Source: Desulfofundulus kuznetsovii DSM 6115 (GTDB taxonomy: Bacteria; Bacillota; Desulfotomaculia; Desulfotomaculales; Desulfovirgulaceae). Taken from it: a stretch of DNA of 64,000 nt. Made by a program: the position numbers and the translations under genes. Under the pieces are notes generated by a model. That model worked only from the letters and a program-made list of their open reading frames with translations. It did not search any database and was not told the DNA's origin. Location of the stretch: contig NC_015573.1 in the NCBI RefSeq assembly GCF_000214705.1, positions 953,001 to 1,017,000 on the forward strand, read 5' to 3'. Below, one piece after another: positions 41,631-50,685 of the stretch (position 1 is its first letter; each line of letters begins with the position of its first letter).

Positions 41631-42611
41631 ATGAACGAAGCTGAGCCAAAAACTTTTTTATGCGATAGACGGCAGCGCGGGTGGTTTTGGGATTATAACG
41701 ATGTTTTCGAATCGGGCCTTTCAGCCAACGCCATGCTGGTGAGATTGTACCTTGCCAGGTGCGCCAACGGAGACCGTCAGGCGTGGCCATCGCTGAATAC
41801 TATAGCCAGGAATTGCAGGATCAGTAAACCCACGGTGATAAAAGCCCTCAAGGAGCTTGAGGAAAAAGGATGGCTGGAAAAGGTCATACGGAAGCGACCC
41901 AACCAGGAGTATGAGACAACCATATACGTCCTCAAAGACCCACCGGTTACGGGCACCGCCGATTCTGGCCCGGAGGAGGGGGGTGGTAAAGCAGGTTTAC
42001 CACCGGTAAAAAATAAAACCGGTGAAGACAGGGGGGTGGTAAACGACGTTTACCACCTGGTAAACCAGTTTGACAACCTGGTAAAGCAGGTTGACTCTAA
42101 CAATACCCAGATAAAAAGAAATATTGTTGTTGTTGATAAACCGGGGACAGATGTCAACAATTCCCAGGAAACTGGCTCCGGTGACCATGAGGTTGGGGAG
42201 TGCCCCAAAGGGGAGGAAAACCCGGGTGACGAGCAACCAGCACCGGAAGACCGGGACGTTTCCAGGCTCCGGGCCCTCACGCGGGAAGCTACCGGAGCCG
42301 AAGTAGAAGGCGAATTTTTCGAGCGGCTTTTGAAGTTTTACCCGGCAGACCAAATCAGGCAAAAGATCACGCTTGTTGGCAACATGGGCGAGAGCACCGG
42401 GATCCGAAACGTGCCGGGGTTGATCGTGGCGGCCTTGAGGGGAGATTTCGAGCACATTCCCGGCAGGCCGCAATTGACAAGCGAGGTTACGAGACAGGAC
42501 GGCAGTACCCGTAAAAAACGAGCCGGCCCGGGTCCGGCAAGTAAAACCTATGACGATGAAGACTTGAAGCAAAGAAAGCGGGAATTGCTCAAATCCCTGT
42601 ACCTGAGTTAA
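41631..42611 (+). CDS. winged-helix replication initiator-like protein (326 aa)
   Basis: The N-terminal 110 residues contain a winged helix (SLNTIARNCRISKPTVIKAL, then LEEKGWLEKVIRK), as in initiators of plasmids and integrative elements. The middle is a linker encoded by a cluster of inverted repeats (41982-42091). The C-terminal part is helical and DnaD-like in tone (FERLLKFYPADQIRQKITLV). ATG 41631 follows CTGGAGGTAGCAG. The coupling-protein gene starts just downstream. Replication of the excised circle is the likely role; a plain transcription regulator is the alternative. Confidence 0.7.
   Translation: MNEAEPKTFLCDRRQRGWFWDYNDVFESGLSANAMLVRLYLARCANGDRQAWPSLNTIARNCRISKPTVIKALKELEEKGWLEKVIRKRPNQEYETTIYVLKDPPVTGTADSGPEEGGGKAGLPPVKNKTGEDRGVVNDVYHLVNQFDNLVKQVDSNNTQIKRNIVVVDKPGTDVNNSQETGSGDHEVGECPKGEENPGDEQPAPEDRDVSRLRALTREATGAEVEGEFFERLLKFYPADQIRQKITLVGNMGESTGIRNVPGLIVAALRGDFEHIPGRPQLTSEVTRQDGSTRKKRAGPGPASKTYDDEDLKQRKRELLKSLYLS
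41982..42091 (+). repeat. inverted-repeat cluster in the initiator-like gene (candidate origin)
   Basis: GGTGGTAAA-N5-TTTACCACC (41982-42004) and GGTGGTAAAC-N3-GTTTACCACC (42035-42057) are perfect inverted repeats. CTGGTAAACCAG (42057-42068) and AACCTG-N5-GCAGGTT follow. All share the core GGTAAA(C). Such clusters bind initiators or regulators. Confidence 0.7.
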
Positions 42612-42624
42612 CGAGGTGAGAGCA

Positions 42625-44472
42625 TTGATAAGCTTATCGGCAGTGGTTGATAGAGTTGCCCGACACAAACGGCCTGCACTGATTGTTTCCGCCTGTTTGG
42701 GCTTAATAATCCTGCTCGTCCTGGACGTCTGGATCCTGGGCACGGCGGCCGCCTGGCTGCACGGCCTCGGGACCTGGCTGAAGGGGCAATCCATATTCGC
42801 CACTCCGGCGGAAAAAGCCGCAGCAGCCCATGCTTTCGAATCGGTGTCCTGGTACTGGAGCCACCCCATTACCGTGGCCAGGGCGTGGCTGAGCGGCAGG
42901 CCGCTGTCAAAACCTGAAGTGCGCCAGATCTGGTTGATGCTGAACCTGGCCGCTTTGGCGCTGGCCGGTACCGGCCTGGCCTGGTGGAAACTCGGGGGAT
43001 ACCGCAAACGATGGGGTACCAATAATGTCGGGGACCGGGACATTGAAAAGCTGCGGTTCACCCGGATAAAGTTCGACCCCAACCGCTACCTGGAGCGCAC
43101 CCCTGAAAACCGGATCTTTCTGGGACTGGACGACAGCCGGCGGCCCGTAACGGTACCAGTGGCCAGAATGGTTGAGCACGTCCACATCCTGGGCGGCAGT
43201 GGAACTGGAAAGACCAGTTTTGCGGTGGTTCCCATCTGCATTCAGGCCATCAGACGGGGCATGGCCACCGTCGTAGTGGACTTTAAAGGCGACAAGGGGG
43301 CCATCCAGCAACTGGCCCGGGAAGCACGGGCGGCGGGAAAGAAGTTCTTCCTGTTTTCCCTGCACCCCCAGATCGCGGGGAACACCTATAACCCCCTGGC
43401 CAGCGGCGGGGCGCTGTCCAAGGTGGAGCGCGTGATGACTGCGCTTGAGCTGGTCTACGAGGGGGAAGCCCGGTTCTACAGCTACTGCCAGCAGGCCGTG
43501 TTTCTACCCCTGATCAAGTACCTGGACGACCGGGGGGTTCGTTACACCCTGCGGGACATACAGGAGATTTTGAAAAACCCCGAGTTGGTGCAGGAGCTGA
43601 CCGGAGAAGAAATGTCCCCGGGCCAGATCAAGGGACTGACCGCGGCCCTGACGCCTTATGCGGACCTGGAGGCAATCAACGACCCCGACGGGGACATAGA
43701 CCTGGCGGAGGTAATGGCAGCCGGCGACGTGGCTTACTTCGACCTGCGCTCGGCCGTGGCTCCCGAGCTGGCAAGCTCCCTGGGCAAGATGATTGCCATG
43801 GATTTGCAGGCCCTGGCCGCCTTCAGGACTCCCCAGGACCGGATGGCGCTGGTGGCCATCGACGAATTCCAGAACATGGCCTGCCCGGCATTCAGGAACA
43901 TCATCAGCAAGGTACGTAGCGCCGGCTACGCCCTCGTCCTGGCCAACCAGGCTTTGGGGGACTTAAGGGCCGTAGGAGAGGATTTCCTGAACACGGTGGT
44001 TACAAATACCAGCACCAAGATTATCTTCAATGTGGAAGACCCCGGAGATGCGGAATACTTTGCCCGCCGCTCGGGCCAGGTGGTCGTTTCCACCCACGGC
44101 TTCAGCACCAGCCGGGAGGCAAAGCACCCCCTGGCCACCACCAGCTACGGGGAAAGTGTCCAGGAGTACGACAAACACAAGATCCACAGCAACGTTTTCC
44201 TGTGCCTGCCGTTCGGCAAGTCGGTGATCTTCCGCCGGGGCGAAGTGGCCGTCCTGGGCAACCATGCTCACCTGATCACCCGGGACGAGAAAGACCGCCT
44301 GGAGCGGATGCCCTACCCCGAGCCGGAAAGGGTGGTCAAGCAGGGGGTGAAAACGGTCAACCAGCTGGTCGAACAGATGAAGGCCAGACGGGTCGGCGGT
44401 CAGGCTCGGCCCCGGCCGCGGCCCGGCCAGCCGGAAAATGCTCCTGTCCAGGCGGAAGAGATTACCATGTAG
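42625..44472 (+). CDS. VirD4/TcpA-type conjugal coupling ATPase (615 aa)
   Basis: Two N-terminal membrane segments (LIIVSACLG region at about 15-40, and LNLAALALAGTGLAWW near 105) precede the ATPase. It has Walker A GGSGTGKTS near residue 190 and Walker B LVAIDEFQNMA near 409. This is the layout of coupling proteins that deliver the relaxase-DNA complex to a transfer channel. No VirB4-like or channel gene is present in the element, so it is probably mobilised by another system. TTG 42625 suits the site AACGAGGTGA better than GTG 42616. Confidence 0.88.
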   Translation: MISLSAVVDRVARHKRPALIVSACLGLIILLVLDVWILGTAAAWLHGLGTWLKGQSIFATPAEKAAAAHAFESVSWYWSHPITVARAWLSGRPLSKPEVRQIWLMLNLAALALAGTGLAWWKLGGYRKRWGTNNVGDRDIEKLRFTRIKFDPNRYLERTPENRIFLGLDDSRRPVTVPVARMVEHVHILGGSGTGKTSFAVVPICIQAIRRGMATVVVDFKGDKGAIQQLAREARAAGKKFFLFSLHPQIAGNTYNPLASGGALSKVERVMTALELVYEGEARFYSYCQQAVFLPLIKYLDDRGVRYTLRDIQEILKNPELVQELTGEEMSPGQIKGLTAALTPYADLEAINDPDGDIDLAEVMAAGDVAYFDLRSAVAPELASSLGKMIAMDLQALAAFRTPQDRMALVAIDEFQNMACPAFRNIISKVRSAGYALVLANQALGDLRAVGEDFLNTVVTNTSTKIIFNVEDPGDAEYFARRSGQVVVSTHGFSTSREAKHPLATTSYGESVQEYDKHKIHSNVFLCLPFGKSVIFRRGEVAVLGNHAHLITRDEKDRLERMPYPEPERVVKQGVKTVNQLVEQMKARRVGGQARPRPRPGQPENAPVQAEEITM

Positions 44473-45084
44473 CGGCAGGCATTTTCCGGCATTACTGGTG
44501 CCACGTGCCAGACGCCCCCCGCAGAGCCACCCCGCAGAACGGTTCCGCGTGGGCCTGCGTATTCATCCTGCGGGGGTGCTCTGCAGGGGCCGGGCCTTGC
44601 CGGGGCTTGCCGCTGTAGCGGTGGGCCGATGGAACGTTCCGTGCGGTGGAACGCTCCATCGGCATTGGAGCAGCCACCCGGCCAACTGCGCTTACGCAAT
44701 ACCTCGCTGCCGCTCGGTATTGCTCCCGGCCCTGACGGGCCGGAGCGCAGTAAGCCGGGCTCCGGGCCTTCGGCGGCACCCCCGCTTCGCGGGGGCAAGG
44801 GGGCTTCGCCCCTGCCGCCTTCGGCCCTCCGGGGTTCGCGCTCCGCGCTCACCCTGGCTGCTCCGGCGGCCCTGCGCTCCGCCGGCAACGCGTGCACCGG
44901 CAGTTGGGGGCAACACTTCACTGCCTGCCGGCTGCGCTCCGGGCCGCAAAAGGGGGCCGGGGGCTCCACCCCCTGCCCCCTTTTAAACCCCCAACCCCCG
45001 CCGGGGGGTGACAACCCCCCGGACCCCCATAAAACGCTCCGCCGGTTTTTGGCGGGGCTGTTATTTTACGGGAGGTGTTTAACT
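44473..45084. other. GC-rich non-coding region with hairpins (candidate oriT)
   Basis: No supported gene was found, although long stop-free frames cross it. It holds a 14-position inverted repeat with one mismatch (44627-44640 with 44648-44661), CCGGGGGGT-gaca-ACCCCCCGG (45001-45022) and a terminator-like GCTCCGCC/GGCGGGGC (45036-45058). Its place between the coupling protein and two relaxation-type genes suits an origin of transfer. Confidence 0.5.
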
Positions 45085-45729
45085 ATCGCGAAAATCACTA
45101 AAGCAAAGCAGTTGACTGAACGCGACAAGGCCATCCTTACGGATCTGGCCAGATGTAGAGTGCTTTCCCTGGAACAAATCAAAAACGCCTACTGGCCCAC
45201 AGCAAAAGAGAGGACCTGCCTGGAGAGGCTGCAGAGGCTTGAAAAGGCGGGCTACATTCAGAGCGAAACAGTTCCTGGAGAAAAACCGGGCATTTGGGTA
45301 AGGGTTTTTTGTTTAGGCCACCAGGGTAAGGAATGGGCTACAGGCCCGGAGGGTGGGTTCGACAGCAAGAAGGTTTTCATTCACCCGGGCAAGTGGGACG
45401 AAATTTTGCACCAGGTCAGGACAAATGAAATCTATTACCGTTTGAGCCCAACAGAGAGAGACACTTTCAGGATTGGTGACGTAATCGAGGTGGAACGGGA
45501 GTATTACAAAGGGAGCGGCGGCATTGAGGTTCCTGATGCTGCTTATGTCAGCGATTCCGGAGAGGAAGTCTACGTGGAAGCCGACGTGGGACACTATACT
45601 TCCGCCCAGGTGAGAGCCAAAGCGGCCAGCTTCGAGGGTACCAGGACCATATGGGTCTGCCCGGCCGGCCGGGAAAGGTTTCTCCAAAGGCACGGGGCCA
45701 GGGGAGAGTTTTTCACTTACGCTTTATAG
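45085..45729 (+). CDS. replication-relaxation family protein (214 aa)
   Basis: An N-terminal winged helix (ERDKAILTDLARCRVLSLEQ, then RLQRLEKAGYI) is followed by a domain with EVYVEADVGHYTSAQVRAK, a D/E...K pattern like PD-(D/E)XK enzymes. This matches replication-relaxation proteins of Firmicute plasmids and integrative elements, thought to act at the transfer or replication origin. No ATG, GTG or TTG lies at the ribosome site GGGAGGTG (45070-45077). The codon at right distance is ATC (45085); the next in-frame option is TTG at 45109. A rare ATC start is possible but unproven. Confidence 0.7.
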   Translation: MAKITKAKQLTERDKAILTDLARCRVLSLEQIKNAYWPTAKERTCLERLQRLEKAGYIQSETVPGEKPGIWVRVFCLGHQGKEWATGPEGGFDSKKVFIHPGKWDEILHQVRTNEIYYRLSPTERDTFRIGDVIEVEREYYKGSGGIEVPDAAYVSDSGEEVYVEADVGHYTSAQVRAKAASFEGTRTIWVCPAGRERFLQRHGARGEFFTYAL

Positions 45730-45753
45730 GAGGGGTTATTAGGAGGGATTTTT

Positions 45754-46177
45754 ATGAGCGACAGCGACAAGGTAGTATCAATATTCCGCCTTCGGGAAAA
45801 AGCCCTGTCCCACAAGGCGCAGGAAAGCGACCTGGAGACAAGTATCCAGACCAGACTGGACGAGTTTACAGAAAGGCTTTTGGGCCTGATCGACCCGGAC
45901 CGCCGCCGGACAAAGGCGACGGTCTACGCGGCCAACCACGCCCGGCAATGGGCCGAAGAAGGTGCCCGGCTCCAGGCTCTCCGCGAACAGGCGGGAGTAA
46001 CCAGGCGCCCTGGCAAAGGCTCTGGGGGTATCCCCCCAGCGGTTAGCCCGGCTGGAAATGGGCCTGCCGGTGGTGGACGCTAAACTGTTGCGGGCGGCAT
46101 ATTTGCTGTTTTTTGAGAACCTGGCCGGCCGGTTCCAAACCCGTCATTCCCGGGCAACCTGCATAAAGAGGCGGTGA
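45754..46177 (+). pseudogene. HTH (XRE-like) regulator, frameshifted
   Basis: The frame from ATG 45754 (site ggagggattttt) encodes an N-terminal helical region and then the beginning of a helix-turn-helix (LQALREQAGVTRR). Near 46006 one extra base moves the rest into another frame, which reads ALAKALGVSPQRLARLEMG and ends at 46177. The joined protein of about 140 aa would have an intact HTH. Without correction the product stops at 46083 with a nonsense tail. It lies between two relaxation-type genes and may regulate them. Confidence 0.7.
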
Positions 46178-46179
46178 AC

Positions 46180-46812
46180 ATGATCATTACCGACAGGGAC
46201 AGGGCGGTCCTGGAATTCCTGGCCAAGTGGCGTTTCTGCACCGTGGAGCAGCTGCAAAAGGCCGGAATTTTCCATACCGCCTACAACACCTGTTACAAGC
46301 GGTTGCACTTAATGCAAAAGGCCGGTTTGATCAAGGCCATCCGGTTGAAGAACGGCAAACTGGTTTATCATCTCAGCCCTGGTGGCGGGGAAGCCATCGG
46401 CCTGGTGGATTCCTGGCACTCCAAAAGGTACCGGTGCGCGGCAAGCACAGTGGTCAACCAGCTGGTGCTGGTTGATTTCGCCCTGGCCATGAAGGTGGAC
46501 TACCTCCCGCGGGAAAAGGCCCTGGAACGGTTTGTTGCAGCCAGTTACGACGCCCTGGCCAGGATCTCCAGGTTATCGGATGTTTACTACGAGAAGGACG
46601 GCATGCTGCATGTGCTGGTGGTGGACAGAAAATTGTCCATGAAGTATTTCCAGGAACGGGTCAAGGCTTATTCGGGCTTGCCGGTGGAGTTGCGGGACGG
46701 ACTGGTGGTCGTCTTTCTGGTCTTCAGCGAGGCCAAGAAGAACCAGGTACTGAGGCTGGCCGCCGGCGGGCCGGTGCGGGTCAAGGTTTATAAGTCAAGC
46801 TGGAAGTATTAA
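46180..46812 (+). CDS. replication-relaxation-like protein (210 aa)
   Basis: The protein starts MIITDRDRAVLEFLAKWRF with a winged helix (VEQLQKAGIFHTAYNTCYKR), like the N-terminus of the protein at 45085. The C-terminal half differs and has no clear nuclease motif (LHVLVVDRKLSMKYFQERV). ATG 46180 lies behind AAAGAGGCGGTG; an in-frame GTG at 46174 is possible. It probably binds element DNA near the origin with the first family member. Confidence 0.65.
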   Translation: MIITDRDRAVLEFLAKWRFCTVEQLQKAGIFHTAYNTCYKRLHLMQKAGLIKAIRLKNGKLVYHLSPGGGEAIGLVDSWHSKRYRCAASTVVNQLVLVDFALAMKVDYLPREKALERFVAASYDALARISRLSDVYYEKDGMLHVLVVDRKLSMKYFQERVKAYSGLPVELRDGLVVVFLVFSEAKKNQVLRLAAGGPVRVKVYKSSWKY

Positions 46813-46886
46813 GGACGGCCCGGGCCGTCGCTTAGCCGGGGAAGCATTCCTTACGGGTCGCGACCGCCCGGGCCGATTATTTGGGG

Positions 46887-46966
46887 GGCACAATCCGGCC
46901 CGCTTCCGGGCCGGACTGTGCCGGGAGAACCAAACAAGGAAGCTCCGCCGGGCGCGGAGCTTTTTC
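46887..46966 (+). terminator. long hairpin and intrinsic terminator
   Basis: GGCACA-A-TCCGGCCCG (46887-46902) pairs with CGGGCCGGA-C-TGTGCC (46907-46922). It is followed by AAGCTCCGC/GCGGAGCTT (46940-46962) with a T run, a clear terminator. The remainder of the gap 46813-47278 is GC-rich and shows no supported gene. Confidence 0.8.
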
Positions 46967-47278
46967 ATGCCCCCGCCGGCCGGTCTGATTTTAGCCTGCA
47001 GCGCCACCCCGTTGGGCAAGGGGTAAAGGCCTGCGGCATATGCTCCCTCGCTTCGCTCGGTCCGCTATTCCTCGGCCCGGCCCTGGTGGGCCGCCCCTTG
47101 CCCCCCGGGGACCCCGGCGCTTTAAATGCAGGCTAAAACCGGCCGGCGGGGGCGAAAATGGCGGGGTTTGCCCGGGGAAGCCCAACCCCCCCCAACCCCC
47201 CCGCCCAAGGGGCCGGGGGGACTTGCCGGCTTTGCCCGTTAAGCGGCCGGTTACCAAATCTCAAGGAGGTCGATTGCT

Positions 47279-47536
47279 GTGAGGATTGTTTTTGAAAACA
47301 GTTTGGAGCGCCAGGCCTGGGAGCTGTTCCTGGAGGCACACCGTAAGTGGTGCAAAAACCACGGCGACGAGCTGGCGGACATGGTGCACTTCATGGCGGA
47401 GATCCTCGGGGAGGATGAAGAGGTCCGGCAGATGGCCGTGAAAATCGCCGTCAGCCCGGAGGACATCCGGACCGAAGACGGGAAATCGGGGAGAAGGGAA
47501 GGGGGTGGAGGAAATCAGGGCCAAGCTATCCGGTAA
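47279..47536 (+). CDS. small acidic hypothetical protein (85 aa)
   Basis: GTG 47279 follows AAGGAGGTCGATTGCT. The protein begins MRIVFENSLERQAWELFLEA, continues as helices rich in Glu and Asp (MAEILGEDEEVRQMAVKIAV), and has a Gly/Arg-rich tail. No membrane segment or metal site is visible. It stands alone between a terminator and a hairpin at 47600. Function unknown. Confidence 0.6.
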   Translation: MRIVFENSLERQAWELFLEAHRKWCKNHGDELADMVHFMAEILGEDEEVRQMAVKIAVSPEDIRTEDGKSGRREGGGGNQGQAIR

Positions 47537-47599
47537 TGTGCATTTACTCCCGGGATGCGGTTGTGGTTAAGGAAGTGGTATTACCTTCTGGGAAATGAG

Positions 47600-47639
47600 A
47601 AGGATTGCACCTGGAAGCCAAACAACCCGTGCAATCCTT
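47600..47639. other. 11-bp inverted repeat
   Basis: AAGGATTGCAC (47600-47610) and GTGCAATCCTT (47629-47639) are perfect complements around an 18-nt loop. There is no T run. It could be an operator or an mRNA hairpin. Confidence 0.5.
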
Positions 47640-47701
47640 CCCTCCAGGGGGACCGGCAAATCCCCCTGGCCTATTTTACCTGAAAAGGAGGCCAGGATCA
47701 A

Positions 47702-48106
47702 ATGGAGTTTAACAACGACATATGGGAAACGGTGAAGAGGGTTTTAGATCACACGGCAATCAGTTGGCTGCCGGAGGGGATTAGAAAGAGTCCCGTTGCT
47801 GTCCTGGAAGATGCCAGGTGCTGGTTTTCCCCCGTCAACGACCCGGAAAAGGGGCCTGAATACCAGTCGCGTGTGGAAAGGCTGGATAGCATATGCGATG
47901 AGATCGCTGATTTGCTCCCGGATGATGGAAAGGAATTGATAGAGGAACTGAAGGAAGTGTACGCTTTTCTGGAGGAAATGAATGTCAGGCACTCGTACAG
48001 GTTGGGTTTGCGGGACGGCTTTCTGTTAGCTGTGGAGTTGCTGGCGGAAACCAAACAGCGGGCCGGGAAAAGGGACGGAAAGAAGGTGGCCGAAAGTGGC
48101 AAATGA
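47702..48106 (+). CDS. hypothetical helical protein (134 aa)
   Basis: The ATG follows AAAAGGAGGCCAGGATCA. The protein is predicted mostly helical and acidic (EIADLLPDDGKELIEELKEV) with a basic end (KQRAGKRDGKKVAESGK). Its end overlaps the S24 gene by 11 bp, so the two are probably expressed together and may work together. No family recognised. Confidence 0.6.
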   Translation: MEFNNDIWETVKRVLDHTAISWLPEGIRKSPVAVLEDARCWFSPVNDPEKGPEYQSRVERLDSICDEIADLLPDDGKELIEELKEVYAFLEEMNVRHSYRLGLRDGFLLAVELLAETKQRAGKRDGKKVAESGK

Positions 48107-48470
48107 TGCATGCTGCATGGATCCGATTGCCGTTCCCCGGGCTGAGGAACTTTTTGTGTTGGAGAGGGAGCTGCGCGGAGATATAGACAGGTCCGGTCAG
48201 TATTTTTATCTCCGGGTTAGAGACGACAGTATGGCCGGCAGTCGCATCTACCCGGGCGACATTGTACTCGTACACCGGCAGGATACCGTGGATGAGGGGC
48301 AGATAGCCATAGCCCTGGTAAACGGTAAAGAAGCCATTCTTAGGAGGGTAAAACACTTGAGGGGTTTGATAATCCTGTATCCGGATAACCCCAAATATCA
48401 ACCGCAGATGCACAAAGCGGGTGAAGTAAGAATACTTGGGCGAGTAGTGAAAGTGGGGTTTGAGCCTTGA
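48096..48470 (+). CDS. stand-alone S24 (LexA/repressor-type) peptidase domain (124 aa)
   Basis: The sequence YLRVRDDSMAGSRIYPGDIVLV contains the catalytic serine region (DSM...GD), and NGKEAILRRV contains the lysine of the Ser-Lys dyad, as in LexA and phage repressors. The N-terminal DNA-binding domain is missing, and no Ala-Gly or Cys-Gly cleavage site was seen ahead of the domain. It may be a partner or a remnant of a repressor, perhaps acting with the upstream gene. GTG 48096 overlaps the upstream stop. Confidence 0.75.
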   Translation: MANDACCMDPIAVPRAEELFVLERELRGDIDRSGQYFYLRVRDDSMAGSRIYPGDIVLVHRQDTVDEGQIAIALVNGKEAILRRVKHLRGLIILYPDNPKYQPQMHKAGEVRILGRVVKVGFEP

Positions 48471-48571
48471 ATTCGGGAGCAATTTGAGGAGGTGATGCCG
48501 GAGGGATAGTGGTATAATGTACCAGGTGGCCTTGATTCGGCATGTTTAGTTCCCGGAAAGGAGTGTTTTTC

Positions 48572-49651
48572 ATGCGGAAAACCTTTACCATTACCCTGAT
48601 CATGCTAGCCCTGGCCTTTACCATGGCCACGGCAGCCCTGGCCCAGCAGGAGAAGGTGGATGTGTACGAAAACCAGAAGCTGGTGAAATCTGTGGTCTTC
48701 GTGGTCGGCACCAGGGAATACTTCGTCAACGGCCAGACTCCTGGAGTCAAGATGGACGTTGCTCCCTTCGTGGAAGCTGGCCGCACCTTCGTCCCCGTGC
48801 GTTACCTGAGCAACGCCCTGGGGGTGGAGGACAAATATATCGGCTGGAACGAGAAGGCCCGGCTGGTAACGCTGAAGCAGCCCGGGTACCCGGTGGTGGA
48901 GCTGGTGGTCGGCAGCAGGCAACTCAAGTCCAACGGTAAGGTTACCAACATGGACGTATCCCCCCTGGTCAGGAGCGGGCGCACCTTCTTACCTGCCCGG
49001 TGGCTGGCCGAGGCTTTGGGGTATCAGGTAGATTGGGACGCCTCTCTCGGCCTGGTGGTGTGCTGGCCGAAGGGCGAGCCGAAGCCGGACGTGAGCGCGG
49101 TTGAGCAGTATCTGAACAATCAGAAACCGGCTGAACCGGTAAATCCAGTTGGTACCCTCAAGGAGCTTCTTGCTAAGGCCAGGCCGATTGAAGGTAAGCT
49201 GTTCAGCTTCAGCGGTTGGAAGTTTGACCCGGAGATTCAAGAACAGTTGCAAAGGTTCTGGGACAGTATAGATGCCAGTCCTGTAATACAAGAAGTTTCT
49301 GTTAGCGAATTGCGCCCCTACGGAATTAAACTAGGAAAGGACGCGATCATACATGATATTGATGTAACTAAAGATGGTATAACAATTACCGCAAGCACCC
49401 CTGGACGCTTTATACCTTTCTTCTACCTTGTAGAAGAGGGTAACGTAGTGCGCTACAAAGGCGGTGGAGGGTACATGGGCAAAGAAACCGGGACGTTAAG
49501 TGTACCCGTTGAGCATATCCGCGCATGGACGCCTGACGGTATGCATACTCTTCCACAAGCCGACCTGACCAAAGTAACCCATGTTATGTTTCCAGGTACT
49601 GATGGGGAGATCTTGCTGGTCAAGAACCCACTGTATAAGGGGGGTAATTGA
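48572..49651 (+). CDS. secreted protein with copper amine oxidase N-terminal-like domains (359 aa)
   Basis: A signal peptide (FTITLIMLALAFTMATAALA) is followed by two repeats of the copper amine oxidase N-terminal-like fold: FVNGQTPGVKMDVAPFVEAG with TFVPVRYLSNALG, and SPLVRSGRTFLPARWLAEA. Such domains are common on Firmicute cell surfaces, and have no oxidase activity by themselves. The C-terminal 170 residues are not recognised. ATG 48572 follows AAAGGAG. The next gene overlaps its stop by 4 bp, giving an operon of exported proteins. Confidence 0.82.
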   Translation: MRKTFTITLIMLALAFTMATAALAQQEKVDVYENQKLVKSVVFVVGTREYFVNGQTPGVKMDVAPFVEAGRTFVPVRYLSNALGVEDKYIGWNEKARLVTLKQPGYPVVELVVGSRQLKSNGKVTNMDVSPLVRSGRTFLPARWLAEALGYQVDWDASLGLVVCWPKGEPKPDVSAVEQYLNNQKPAEPVNPVGTLKELLAKARPIEGKLFSFSGWKFDPEIQEQLQRFWDSIDASPVIQEVSVSELRPYGIKLGKDAIIHDIDVTKDGITITASTPGRFIPFFYLVEEGNVVRYKGGGGYMGKETGTLSVPVEHIRAWTPDGMHTLPQADLTKVTHVMFPGTDGEILLVKNPLYKGGN

Positions 49652-50625
49652 AAGTGTTGAGAAAACTGATCAGCTGGTTGCTGATGACGGCGTTGGTTTT
49701 AGGAGCCGTCCCATACGGGGCGGCTTCAGCATTGCCCGGCGGTGAAGGTGAACAGGTAGTCAAGCAGGAAGTTATCGTCGGCTACTTTGACATCTGGAAA
49801 GGGAACACCTGGCAGGACACTAACCATGACGGGACGCCGGACATGCCCGGGCAGAAAGGGAAAACTTACACCAATACCTATTCCGCGGCGGAGAAGCTGA
49901 AGGACTGGGAACTGACCAGGGTGGAAGTGAAGTATCCCTTCAGCCCGGGAGAATACGAAGCTGCCGGCGGTAGACAGTACGGGCCTGACGGGAGCTTGTG
50001 GTACGACCCTGATACGGGAGAACCGGGCATGTCGTGGAACTGGTTTCATTTTTGGTACTTAGATCACCTCCCTCATAACCTCTCAGTGAAAATTGCCAGT
50101 CAGGACTTGGTTGCCGGGAAGGCTGCGGTTAAGTGGGCGTTGGATCTTGCACCATTGTCTAACGCTCTAAACCTCAAAGACTCCGAAAACCGCCGGTACA
50201 TTGGGTACGAGCCGGGTAACTTCGGCGAACTGGTAGAAGGCTGGCGGTGGTACCTCCCGGCGATAATCACCTGGTACGGCGTACCGAAACAGCAACAGCT
50301 GCCCGATTTCTACGCGAAAATAAGCCCCAAACAATCCAAGGGCAAACCAGGGGAGGAGATGACCTTTACGGTGACCTTCGGCTTGAAACCTGACTTCCCC
50401 TATCCCTCGGAAGCCATACTGAGGGCCTTCCACGTGGTGGGGGATCGGAAGTTTCCGGTAACCCTGAAGCCACTGAAAAACGCACCTGATCCGGAAAAGC
50501 CGGTGGTATTTTTCCCAGGGGAGGAAAAGCAGTACGAGGCTACAATTCGCGCTCAGAACGTGAATAGCCGGGTGGTTGTCGAAATTCTCCCAGCGGGAGC
50601 TGAAACGGTAAGGCCACTCGGTTAA
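49648..50625 (+). CDS. secreted hypothetical protein (325 aa)
   Basis: A signal peptide (LISWLLMTALVLGAVPYGAASA) is followed by an extracellular region rich in Trp, Tyr and Pro, with a Ca-binding-like DTNHDGTPDMPGQKG near residue 55. The C-terminal part reads as a beta-sandwich (KPGEEMTFTVTFGLKP). TTG 49648 overlaps the previous stop. It probably acts on or in the cell envelope with its neighbours. No enzyme motif recognised. Confidence 0.65.
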   Translation: MKVLRKLISWLLMTALVLGAVPYGAASALPGGEGEQVVKQEVIVGYFDIWKGNTWQDTNHDGTPDMPGQKGKTYTNTYSAAEKLKDWELTRVEVKYPFSPGEYEAAGGRQYGPDGSLWYDPDTGEPGMSWNWFHFWYLDHLPHNLSVKIASQDLVAGKAAVKWALDLAPLSNALNLKDSENRRYIGYEPGNFGELVEGWRWYLPAIITWYGVPKQQQLPDFYAKISPKQSKGKPGEEMTFTVTFGLKPDFPYPSEAILRAFHVVGDRKFPVTLKPLKNAPDPEKPVVFFPGEEKQYEATIRAQNVNSRVVVEILPAGAETVRPLG

Positions 50626-50685
50626 TAAATTGAAGGGGGTTGGGGGATTCCCAACCCCTTTCAAATAAACAGGGGGTGTTATACC

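Noticed and set aside
44629-45084. 150-codon N-terminal extension of the relaxation-type gene
   Set aside because: It crosses strong hairpins, is rich in Pro/Gly/Arg with no protein character, and the family begins near the ribosome site at 45070.
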